Shown here: positions 41,665 through 49,407 of the stretch, in pieces
Position numbering within the stretch: the first letter of the stretch is position 1
How the letters are laid out: each line of letters starts with the position of its first letter
Assembly (NCBI GenBank): GCA_947491985.1
Contig: CANLLR010000009.1
Span: 1-64,000 of the forward strand
Direction: 5' to 3'
Length of the DNA: 64,000 nt
Origin: Flavobacteriaceae bacterium
GTDB lineage: Bacteria; Bacteroidota; Bacteroidia; Flavobacteriales; Flavobacteriaceae
Notes under the pieces: model-generated
Databases searched by the model: none
Seen by the model: only the letters and a program-made list of their open reading frames with translations
What the model was told of the DNA's origin: nothing
Position numbers and translations under genes: made by a program

Positions 41665-42537
41665 TTACCCCATTATTTCTTTTACTTTTTTCCCAATTTC
41701 CGCAGGAGAATCAACTACGTGAATTCCGTTTTCTCTCATGATGCGTTTTTTTGCTTCGGCAGTATCGTCGGCGCCACCAACAATAGCTCCGGCATGACCC
41801 ATTGTTCTTCCTTTTGGAGCCGTAACTCCAGCAATGAAACCAACAACTGGTTTGCGATTACCATCGGCTCTAATCCATTTGGCAGCATCGGCTTCCAATT
41901 GACCTCCAATTTCACCAATCATTACAATGCAATGCGTTTCAGGGTCGTTCATTAACAATTCAACGGCTTCTTTAGTTGTAGTTCCGATAATTGGATCACC
42001 ACCAATTCCGATAGCGGTTGTAATTCCCATTCCTTGTTTTACAACTTGATCGGCAGCTTCATAGGTTAACGTACCCGATTTCGATACAATACCTACATTT
42101 CCTTTTTTGAATACAAATCCGGGCATGATTCCCACTTTTGCTTCTCCTGGTGTAATAACTCCAGGACAGTTCGGTCCGATTAAGCGACAGTTTCTGTCTT
42201 TGATATACGCATAGGCTTTAATCATATCGGCAACCGGAATTCCTTCTGTAATGGTAATAATTACTTTAATTCCAGCATCAGCAGCTTCCATAATGGCGTC
42301 TGCAGCAAAAGCAGGTGGAACAAAAATGATAGTAGTATCAGCTCCAGCTTTTTCTACAGCATCTTTTACTGTGTTGAAAACAGGTTTTCCTAAATGCGTT
42401 GAACCGCCTTTCCCTGGTGTTACACCACCTACTAAGTTGGTTCCGTATTCAATCATTTGTTCGGCGTGAAATGTTCCTTCACTACCTGTAAAACCTTGCA
42501 CAATTATTTTGGAATCCTTATTAACTAAAACGCTCAT
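41665..42537 (-). CDS. sucD: Succinyl-CoA ligase, alpha subunit
   Basis: The 290-aa protein has the CoA-binding N-terminal domain ([19 protein letters not shown]), the CoA ligase domain, and the phosphohistidine site [10 protein letters not shown]. It catalyses the TCA-cycle step succinyl-CoA to succinate with NTP formation. The beta subunit is not adjacent. A TACTTTTG -7 box is at 42573-42580. Confidence 0.95.
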   Translation of the reverse strand: MSVLVNKDSKIIVQGFTGSEGTFHAEQMIEYGTNLVGGVTPGKGGSTHLGKPVFNTVKDAVEKAGADTTIIFVPPAFAADAIMEAADAGIKVIITITEGIPVADMIKAYAYIKDRNCRLIGPNCPGVITPGEAKVGIMPGFVFKKGNVGIVSKSGTLTYEAADQVVKQGMGITTAIGIGGDPIIGTTTKEAVELLMNDPETHCIVMIGEIGGQLEADAAKWIRADGNRKPVVGFIAGVTAPKGRTMGHAGAIVGGADDTAEAKKRIMRENGIHVVDSPAEIGKKVKEIMG

Positions 42538-42572
42538 GGTATATGTATTAGATTGTGTTTAAATGTATGCCA

Positions 42573-42580
42573 CAAAAGTA
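42573..42580 (-). promoter_or_regulatory. Probable sucD -7 box
   Basis: The minus strand reads TACTTTTG (TAnnTTTG) 36 bases ahead of the sucD ATG. Confidence 0.45.
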
Positions 42581-42633
42581 GTAAAAAGTGTTCAGATTTT
42601 TCTACTACAAATGTGCTAATTATATATATATGT

Positions 42634-42996
42634 TTATGAAAATTGACTCATTTGAAATCCGCGGTACAATTTACCGTCTTTTACTTCCCAAATTACAAAA
42701 AAATGCGCTAAAAGCATTTCTTCTGTAGGGTTTTCTATCGTTTTTACAAAATGCGAATAGCGAACAACAACCATACTCTCTTCTTCAATAACATGACTAA
42801 TGCGAGTTTTAGAACGTGTATACGCTTTTTGTAAATCATCAGTAAGCGCTAAAATATCGGCATGATTCATTTGAATAAAGCCTTTGCTGCTGTTCCAATC
42901 TATGGTTACTTCGGGATGGAGCAATTCGTTAACAGCATTTCTATCTAAAAGAACGTCGGGTTTGTAAAATTCGAGTACAATTTCTTTTGGTGTCAT
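42634..42996 (-). CDS. NTF2/SnoaL-like domain protein
   Basis: This 120-aa protein has the cone-like NTF2 fold pattern (VLEFYKPDVLLDRNAVNELLHPEVTIDW split by helices, ending with EVKDGKLYRGFQMSQ). The family includes enzymes and binding proteins and no function can be assigned. Its start overlaps the stop of the LpxD-like gene by four bases, so it is translationally coupled to it. Confidence 0.7.
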   Translation of the reverse strand: MTPKEIVLEFYKPDVLLDRNAVNELLHPEVTIDWNSSKGFIQMNHADILALTDDLQKAYTRSKTRISHVIEEESMVVVRYSHFVKTIENPTEEMLLAHFFVIWEVKDGKLYRGFQMSQFS

Positions 42997-43925
42997 TTTT
43001 TGATAGTATTAAGTAATTCGGGTATACGTTTGATGTAAGCCAATTGTTTTAATTTTTCTCTCGATTCTTCGACTGGTGTTCCGAAGTAGCTTTTTCCTCC
43101 TTCAATCGATTTGGTTACGCCAGTTTGTCCTAAAACAACTGCTTTGGTTCCGATAGTGATTCCGCTAGTCGTTCCTACTTGTCCCCAAAGTGTTACTTCA
43201 TCTTCAATAATTACACATCCTGCAATTCCGGTTTGCGATGCAATGAGGCACTTTTTACCAATAACAGTATCGTGGCCAACATGGACTTGGTTGTCTAATT
43301 TAGTTCCTTCTCCAATCGTTGTATCACCTGTAACACCTTTATCAATAGTGCACAACGCTCCTATTCCAACATTGTTTTCTATCACTACTCGTCCACCAGA
43401 GAGTAATTGGTCATAACCTTCAGGTCGTTTTTTATAATAAAAAGCATCAGCTCCCAAAATGGTTCCCGCGTGAATAATCACATTATCGCCAATTACTGTA
43501 TTATCGTATATGGTAACATTGGGATGAATCAAGCAATTTGTTCCGATGGAAACATTATTTCCGATAAAACAATTGGGTTGAATTTGAGTGCCTTCCCCTA
43601 TTTTTGCTGAAGAAGCAATTGCAACATTAGTAAATTGAAAAGGTCTGAAGTGTTTTGTTAAGGTATTAAAATCACGAAATGGATCATCTGAAATCAATAA
43701 AGCTTTTCCATTAGGACAATCGACTTCTTTATTAATTAATACGATGGTTGCTTCCGATTGTAATGCTTTGTCATAATATTTGGGATGGTCAACAAATACA
43801 ATATCTCCGGGTTCGACAACATGTATTTCGTTCATTCCCAAAACAGGAAAATCATCGCTGCCAACGAACTGACAGTCGATGATTTTTGCGATTTCTTGTA
43901 ACGTTTGTGTTTTTGGAAACTTCAT
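42993..43925 (-). CDS. Second LpxD-like UDP-3-O-acyl-glucosamine N-acyltransferase
   Basis: The 310-aa protein has an LpxD-type N-terminal domain (VFVDHPKYYDKALQSEATIVLINK) and then left-handed beta-helix hexapeptide repeats, with the LpxD signature around HAGTILGADAFYYKKRPEGY. A second, longer LpxD-like gene lies at 46905-47954 in the same run. This paralog could acylate a different sugar, or transfer a different chain length. It follows efp and is coupled to the NTF2-like gene. Confidence 0.78.
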   Translation of the reverse strand: MKFPKTQTLQEIAKIIDCQFVGSDDFPVLGMNEIHVVEPGDIVFVDHPKYYDKALQSEATIVLINKEVDCPNGKALLISDDPFRDFNTLTKHFRPFQFTNVAIASSAKIGEGTQIQPNCFIGNNVSIGTNCLIHPNVTIYDNTVIGDNVIIHAGTILGADAFYYKKRPEGYDQLLSGGRVVIENNVGIGALCTIDKGVTGDTTIGEGTKLDNQVHVGHDTVIGKKCLIASQTGIAGCVIIEDEVTLWGQVGTTSGITIGTKAVVLGQTGVTKSIEGGKSYFGTPVEESREKLKQLAYIKRIPELLNTIKK

Positions 43926-43929
43926 TTGA

Positions 43930-44020
43930 TAAATTTGAAAATTTGAAAATGTGTTAATTGGAAATGTGGTTTGAAATTGAATTAAATAATTCTCAAATCT
44001 TCAAATTATCTCATTTTCAA
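43930..44020. repeat. Quasi-periodic TTTGAAA leader tract
   Basis: The spacer between efp and the LpxD-like gene reads TTTGAAAATTTGAAAATGTG and continues with TTGAAATTGA, TCAAATCTTCAAATTATC and TTTTCAAATT: a TTTGAAA/TTCAAAT word repeated 9-10 bases apart in both senses. Confidence 0.45.
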
Positions 44021-44025
44021 ATTAA

Positions 44026-44592
44026 TTACTCTTTTACACGCTCCATATAAGATCCTGTAGCTGTATCAATTTTAATTTTATCGCCTTCATTAATAAATAA
44101 AGGTACGTTTACTGAAGCACCTGTTTCAACTTTTGCAGGTTTTGTGGCATTGGTTGCTGTGTTTCCTTTTACTCCTGGTTCTGCGTACGTCACTTCAAGT
44201 ACGATTGATGCTGGCATATCAACTGATAATGGCAATTCTGTTTCAGTATTGATCTGGACCATTACATTGGTACCTTCTTTCAATAAATCGGGAGCATCTA
44301 GAATTTTTTTATCTAAAGTGATTTGCTCGTACGATTCTACATTCATGAAATGAAATTGATCACCTTCTGAATACAAATATTGAAATGTGTGTGTTTCAAC
44401 ACGAACTTCCTCAATTTTGTGTCCTGCAGAAAAGGTATTGTCTAGTACTTTTCCGTTGGTTAAACTTTTTAGTTTGGTTCTAACGAAAGCTGGACCTTTT
44501 CCTGGTTTAACGTGTAAAAATTCGATAATTTTATAAATATCGTGATTGTATTTGATGCATAAACCGTTTCTAATATCTGATGTACTTGCCAT
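44026..44592 (-). CDS. efp: Translation elongation factor P
   Basis: The 188-aa protein has the three-domain EF-P layout (KOW-like, OB, C-terminal OB) and the loop FLHVKPGKGPAFVR, with Lys32 at the position modified in many bacteria. It rescues ribosomes stalled at consecutive prolines. It sits between lpxA and the LpxD-like paralog. Confidence 0.95.
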   Translation of the reverse strand: MASTSDIRNGLCIKYNHDIYKIIEFLHVKPGKGPAFVRTKLKSLTNGKVLDNTFSAGHKIEEVRVETHTFQYLYSEGDQFHFMNVESYEQITLDKKILDAPDLLKEGTNVMVQINTETELPLSVDMPASIVLEVTYAEPGVKGNTATNATKPAKVETGASVNVPLFINEGDKIKIDTATGSYMERVKE

Positions 44593-44623
44593 TTTTAAAT
44601 GTATTTGTGTATTTAATTAATTT

Positions 44624-45409
44624 TTAGTTTCCTCCTGAGTAGCCTTTCATTATACCTCTTGACGAATTTCGAATGAAATCTAAAATTTCATCACGCTCTG
44701 TAGAAGCCGTCATTTCGGCTTCAATGATGCCAACGGCTTGCGAAGTATTGTAATTTTTTTGGTATAAGATTCTGTAAATTTCTTGAATTTCTCTGATTTT
44801 TTCTGTTGAAAATCCGCGTCTTCTTAAACCAACCGAATTAATTCCAACATACGAAAGTGGTTCTTTCGCAGCTTTAGTAAACGGCGGTACATCTTTACGA
44901 ACTAACGACCCACCAGAAATCATTGCATGATGACCAATATGAATAAATTGATGTACTGCAGCCAATCCGCCTATGATCGCATAATCTCCAACAATAACAT
45001 GTCCGGCCAAAGCCACTCCATTTACAATAATCGCATTATCACCAATATGACAATCGTGTGCAATATGAGCTGTTGCCATGATTAAACAATTTTTACCGAT
45101 TTTGGTTTGGCCAGAAGCAATGGTTCCTCTGTTGATAGTAACACATTCTCTAACAGTCGAATTGTCGCCAATAATGGCCAACGAATCTTCTCCACCAAAT
45201 TTTAAATCTTGCGGAACAGCTGAAATTACAGCACCTGGAAAAATATTGCAATTTTTACCAATACGAGCGCCTTCCATGATAGTTACGTTGGAGCCAATCC
45301 AAGTTCCTTCACCAATTTCAACGTTATTATGTACGGTTGTAAAAGGATCGATTACAACGTTTCTCGCAATTTTTGCGCCTGGATGAACGTATGCTAAAGG
45401 TTGATTCAT
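44624..45409 (-). CDS. lpxA: Acyl-[ACP]-UDP-N-acetylglucosamine O-acyltransferase
   Basis: This 261-aa left-handed beta-helix protein has LpxA-type hexapeptide repeats, the catalytic His in ATAHIAHDCHIGDN, and the C-terminal helical domain (NSVGLRRRGFSTEKIREIQ). It catalyses the first step of lipid A synthesis. It lies directly downstream of the LpxC-FabZ fusion gene. Confidence 0.95.
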   Translation of the reverse strand: MNQPLAYVHPGAKIARNVVIDPFTTVHNNVEIGEGTWIGSNVTIMEGARIGKNCNIFPGAVISAVPQDLKFGGEDSLAIIGDNSTVRECVTINRGTIASGQTKIGKNCLIMATAHIAHDCHIGDNAIIVNGVALAGHVIVGDYAIIGGLAAVHQFIHIGHHAMISGGSLVRKDVPPFTKAAKEPLSYVGINSVGLRRRGFSTEKIREIQEIYRILYQKNYNTSQAVGIIEAEMTASTERDEILDFIRNSSRGIMKGYSGGN

Positions 45410-45420
45410 TTTCTTTATTA

Positions 45421-45490
45421 GTTGATTTGTTAATTTGTTGATATGTTAATTTGGATAGCAAATAACCAAAGTAACAAATCATCAAATATA
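45421..45490. repeat. Quasi-periodic TTGTTAATTTG leader tract
   Basis: The spacer ahead of lpxA reads AGTTGATTTGTTAATTTG, then TTGATATGTTAATTTGG, then CAAATAACCAAAGTAACAAATC: TTGNTAATTTG-like words at about 9-11-base steps, followed by their inverse. Confidence 0.4.
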
Positions 45491-45491
45491 T

Positions 45492-46880
45492 CTATTGTTT
45501 TTTTGCTATTTGCGCCATTAATTCGGCTTCAGCTACTAATTTACCGTTTGCAAATGCATACGCTTGCATGTGACAAATTCCTCTTCTAATTGGAGAAATC
45601 AAATCGCATTTGAATACCAAAGTATCACCGGGTAAGACTTTATGTTTGAATTTGACATTGTCAATTTTCATGAAATAGGTTAAGTAATTTTCAGGATCTG
45701 GAACCGAACTTAAAATTAAAATCCCACCCGTTTGTGCCATTGCTTCAACAATTATTACACCAGGCATTACAGGTGCGCCGGGAAAATGTCCGATGAAAAA
45801 ACTTTCATTCATGGTTACATTTTTTAAACCCACTACATGATTGTCTGACATTTCGATAATTCTGTCGATGAACAAAAATGGTGGTCGGTGCGGTAGCATG
45901 GCCATAATTTTGGTAATGTCCATCAACGGTTCTTTGTGCAAGTCGAAAGTTGGAACCTGATTACGTTGTTCTATTTTAATAATTTTAGACATTTTTTTAG
46001 CAAACTGAGTGTTTACAAAATGTCCGGGTTTGTTGGCAATTACTTTTCCTTTGATTCGCATTCCAATCAAAGCCAAATCGCCCACTACATCTAATAATTT
46101 ATGTCGAGCCGCTTCATTTGGATAGTGCAAGGTAAGATTGTCTAAAATTCCGTTTGGTTTTACCGAAATTTTTTCTTTTCCAAAAGCGACTTTTAGATTC
46201 TCCATTGTCGATTGTGAGATGTCTTTGTCAACATACACAATGGCGTTATTCAAATCACCACCTTTGATTAGACCTTCATCCAATAAGGTTTCTAATTCGT
46301 GTAAGAAACTGAATGTACGAGAATTGGCGATTTCCGATTTAAATTCGGAGATACTTTTCATAGTAGCGTTTTGCGTACCCAACACTTTTGTACCAAAATC
46401 TACCATTGCGGTTACTTGATAATCATCGGCTGGCATGACTAATATTTCGCTTCCAGAAGCTTCGTCTAAGAATGAAATAACTTCTTTAACTATATAATAA
46501 TTGCGTTCTGCTTCTTGTTCTTCTATGCCTGCTTTTTCAATAGCTTCCACAAAATACTTTGACGAACCATCCATAATAGGTGGCTCTGATTCGTTGAGTT
46601 CGATAATCACATTATCGATATCACAACCTACAAATGCTGCTAAAACGTGCTCAGATGTCTGAATTTTTACGCCTAATTTTTCGAGATTGGTTCCTCTTTG
46701 TGTGTTGATAACATAATTGGCATCAGCTTCAATTATTGGACTTCCTTCGAGGTCAATACGAACAAAAGTATAGCCATTATTGATGGGTGCAGGTCTAAAC
46801 GTCATGCGCACATCTTTCCCTGTGTGAAGACCTACGCCTGTTAAAGAAATTTCGTTTTTGATGGTCTTTTGTTTAACCAT
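45492..46880 (-). CDS. lpxC/fabZ: Bifunctional UDP-3-O-acyl-N-acetylglucosamine deacetylase / 3-hydroxyacyl-ACP dehydratase
   Basis: The 462-aa protein is the Bacteroidota-type fusion. LpxC occupies about residues 1-305 (TSEHVLAAF with a zinc His; KLLDVVGDLALIG with the remaining His and Asp ligands). FabZ occupies about 315-462 (MLPHRPPFLFIDRI with catalytic His; PGAPVMPGVIIVEAMAQ with Glu). It commits UDP-acyl-GlcNAc to lipid A and dehydrates hydroxyacyl-ACP in fatty acid synthesis, linking the two supplies in one polypeptide. Confidence 0.95.
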   Translation of the reverse strand: MVKQKTIKNEISLTGVGLHTGKDVRMTFRPAPINNGYTFVRIDLEGSPIIEADANYVINTQRGTNLEKLGVKIQTSEHVLAAFVGCDIDNVIIELNESEPPIMDGSSKYFVEAIEKAGIEEQEAERNYYIVKEVISFLDEASGSEILVMPADDYQVTAMVDFGTKVLGTQNATMKSISEFKSEIANSRTFSFLHELETLLDEGLIKGGDLNNAIVYVDKDISQSTMENLKVAFGKEKISVKPNGILDNLTLHYPNEAARHKLLDVVGDLALIGMRIKGKVIANKPGHFVNTQFAKKMSKIIKIEQRNQVPTFDLHKEPLMDITKIMAMLPHRPPFLFIDRIIEMSDNHVVGLKNVTMNESFFIGHFPGAPVMPGVIIVEAMAQTGGILILSSVPDPENYLTYFMKIDNVKFKHKVLPGDTLVFKCDLISPIRRGICHMQAYAFANGKLVAEAELMAQIAKKQ

Positions 46881-46904
46881 AATAGTGTACTAATTTATTA
46901 TTGT

Positions 46905-47954
46905 CTATTCTGTTTTATCTTCTATCCGTTCGGCGTTGCCTCGGGTTTTCTTTATCTCCTCTAAATCGGCTACAATTTTAGGCAAATTTCTAAAATGTAC
47001 ATACGATTTATTCCAATCGCCATAATTAAATGAAGGTGAACCTTGTAATGTTTCACCATCTTTAACATTTTTACCGATACCTGATTGCGCCTGAATGCGC
47101 ACATTATCGCCTATAACTAAATGACCTGCAAAGCCAACTTGTCCGCCAATCATACAATTTTTACCAATTTTTGTCGAACCCGCTATTCCAGTTTGCGCTG
47201 CAATTACAGTATTTTCTCCAATTTCAACATTGTGCGCAATTTGAATTTGATTATCGAGTTTAACACCTTTTCGGATAATGGTTGATCCTAAAGTAGCTCT
47301 GTCAATGGTGGTGCAAGCTCCTATTTCGACATTGTCTTCGAGAATCACATTTCCAATTTGAGGCACTTTATTGTACGAACCGTCTTCTGTTGGTGCAAAA
47401 CCAAATCCGTCAGAGCCAATTATGCTTCCGGAATGAATGGTGCAATTGATTCCAATTTCAGTTTCTGAATACACGCGAACGCCAGCAAAAAACACACAAT
47501 TATCGCCAATAATTACATTATCGCCAATGAATGTATTGGGATAAATTTTTACGTTATTGCCGATCGTTACATTTTTTCCAACATAACAAAAACTACCTAA
47601 ATACAGATTATCGCCGTAGGTTACATTCTCAGAAATCACCGAAGGTTGTTCGATTCCCGATTTCATCAATTTGACTTGATTGTAATATTCTAATAATTTT
47701 GAAAAGGATTTGTAGGCGTCTTCCACCTTAATTAAAGTGGTGGTTATGTCTTGTTCTGGTTCGAACGTTTTGTTAACAATAGTAATGGATGCAAGCGTAG
47801 AATAGATAAAATTTTGGTACTTCGGATTGGCTAAAAACGTCAGTGAACCTGCAGTTCCTTCTTCAATTTTAGCTAATTTAAAGACTTCTGCATTTGGGTT
47901 ACCAACGACTTCGCCTTCGAGTATGCCTGCAATTTGTTCGGCTGTAAATTTCAT
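46905..47954 (-). CDS. lpxD: UDP-3-O-(3-hydroxyacyl)glucosamine N-acyltransferase
   Basis: The 349-aa protein has an N-terminal uridine-binding domain ([19 protein letters not shown]) and a long hexapeptide beta helix with the LpxD block [13 protein letters not shown] and [16 protein letters not shown] containing the catalytic His. It acts after LpxC in lipid A synthesis. It heads the run lpxD-lpxC/fabZ-lpxA-efp. Confidence 0.93.
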   Translation of the reverse strand: MKFTAEQIAGILEGEVVGNPNAEVFKLAKIEEGTAGSLTFLANPKYQNFIYSTLASITIVNKTFEPEQDITTTLIKVEDAYKSFSKLLEYYNQVKLMKSGIEQPSVISENVTYGDNLYLGSFCYVGKNVTIGNNVKIYPNTFIGDNVIIGDNCVFFAGVRVYSETEIGINCTIHSGSIIGSDGFGFAPTEDGSYNKVPQIGNVILEDNVEIGACTTIDRATLGSTIIRKGVKLDNQIQIAHNVEIGENTVIAAQTGIAGSTKIGKNCMIGGQVGFAGHLVIGDNVRIQAQSGIGKNVKDGETLQGSPSFNYGDWNKSYVHFRNLPKIVADLEEIKKTRGNAERIEDKTE

Positions 47955-48064
47955 CGTTTTTGTTTATAGTTTCCCATGGAAAAATTCCAAATTCTGGGAT
48001 ATTCTTGCTAAAATACTAATTTTTTCTTTGATCCAGAATAAAAAATATAGCAAACTACATCTGG

Positions 48065-48072
48065 CAAAAATA
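48065..48072 (-). promoter_or_regulatory. Possible -7 box ahead of lpxD
   Basis: The minus strand reads TATTTTTG (TAnnTTTG) about 110 bases ahead of the lpxD ATG, close to the stop of the HD-domain gene. Such a match can arise by chance in this AT-rich spacer. Confidence 0.3.
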
Positions 48073-48078
48073 TAAAAT

Positions 48079-49335
48079 TTAATTAAATTCTTGGGCATCT
48101 ATAAGCACTTTTGGATAACATATAAAATATTTCGTCACAGGTTTTGATAAGGCTTTTAAATACGATTGATCAGAAGCTTCGGCAACGTCTTCAATAGTTT
48201 TATCTTTCTTCAGAATCAAAATAGGCTCATCTAATTTGCTGTAGGCTTGATTTTTAAGTTTGCCTTTGAATACAAAATAGCTTGCTTCTTTATCCGTTAG
48301 AGAATGCATAGTACTGATTTTTTCTTTCAAAGCTAACAATTTCTCTTTCTGTGGTTTATCTTCAGTTATTTGAATTTTTAATAAGTCTCTTTCGAGGATC
48401 ATTTTACATAATGAAGACAACACAAAATCGCTTGAAAACTGCCATTCTTTTATGGCACCCATAATGTCGTAATCATCCAAATAGGCAAACGTTTGCAGTG
48501 TTTTTGAATCAAAGTTTTCAGTTGAAACTTTAGTATTCAAAAAGAAAGACAAAGATTGACTACAATGTAAAATTACTTTATTCTGCGTCAATTCTTTAGC
48601 GCGTTTCAATATTTTTGTCAATATTATTTCGGCAACCACGCTTGTTTTGTGTAAATAAGTTTGCCAATACATTAATCGGCGTGCTACTAAGAATTTCTCT
48701 ACGGAATAAATTCCCTTCTCTTCAATGACTAAAAAATCATCTTGCACGTTCATCATTTGAATCAATCGGTCGCTATTGATGTTTCCTTCAGCTACTCCAC
48801 TGTAAAAGCTATCACGTTTCAAATAATCCATTCGGTCCATATCGAGTTGACTGGATATGAGTTGGTACATGAATTTTTTGTGGTATTCTCCTTTAAATAT
48901 TTGAATGGCTAACGCTAATTGACCATCAAATTCTTCGTTGAGTTGGTTCATGAAAAGCAGTGAAATGGCTTCGTGATGCACATCTTCTACAATGCTGTGT
49001 TCCATAGCGTGACTGAAGGGACCATGACCGATATCGTGTAATAAAATGGCAATTAGTAAGGCATTCTCTTCTTCTTTGGTAATTTCAACGCCTTTAAATT
49101 GTAGCGTTTGAATGGCTTTTTGCATAATGTGCATGCAACCCAAGGCGTGATGAAAACGGGTATGATGTGCGCCAGGATAAACCAAATACGACATCCCCAT
49201 TTGTGAAATTCGACGCAACCGTTGAAAATATGGGTGCTGAATTAAATCGTAAATTAACGTATTGGGAATGGTAATGAATCCGTAAATAGGATCATTGAAT
49301 ATTTTAAGTTTATTGATATTCACTTTAAAAGGCAA
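48079..49335 (-). CDS. HD-domain phosphohydrolase (dNTPase/SAMHD1-like)
   Basis: The protein of about 418 aa has an HD metal site (HTRFHHALGCMHIM; LLHDIGHGPFSHAMEH; later QLDMDRMDYLKRDSF) as in deoxynucleoside triphosphate triphosphohydrolases and related proteins. The C-terminal part is less conserved. It could hydrolyse dNTPs or other nucleotides. No ATG fits the start. The frame opens at TTG (49335) or at GTG (49323, VNINKLKIFNDPIYGF), and the GTG is closer to where the conserved region begins. It precedes lpxD on the same strand. Confidence 0.8.
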   Translation of the reverse strand: MPFKVNINKLKIFNDPIYGFITIPNTLIYDLIQHPYFQRLRRISQMGMSYLVYPGAHHTRFHHALGCMHIMQKAIQTLQFKGVEITKEEENALLIAILLHDIGHGPFSHAMEHSIVEDVHHEAISLLFMNQLNEEFDGQLALAIQIFKGEYHKKFMYQLISSQLDMDRMDYLKRDSFYSGVAEGNINSDRLIQMMNVQDDFLVIEEKGIYSVEKFLVARRLMYWQTYLHKTSVVAEIILTKILKRAKELTQNKVILHCSQSLSFFLNTKVSTENFDSKTLQTFAYLDDYDIMGAIKEWQFSSDFVLSSLCKMILERDLLKIQITEDKPQKEKLLALKEKISTMHSLTDKEASYFVFKGKLKNQAYSKLDEPILILKKDKTIEDVAEASDQSYLKALSKPVTKYFICYPKVLIDAQEFN

Positions 49336-49379
49336 TTTTATTTTACTTTAAACCGTTCGGCACTTTCGACCGTGGGTCA

Positions 49380-49387
49380 CAAATATA
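49380..49387 (-). promoter_or_regulatory. Possible -7 box ahead of the HD-domain gene
   Basis: The minus strand reads TATATTTG (TAnnTTTG) 45-55 bases ahead of the HD gene start. Confidence 0.35.
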
Positions 49388-49407
49388 AGCAAATAAACAG
49401 TTATTTG

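Noticed and set aside
41602..41955. 117-codon plus-strand frame over the sucD terminator and 3' end
   Set aside because: It runs through the terminator hairpin and antisense to sucD with low-complexity sequence; not a gene.
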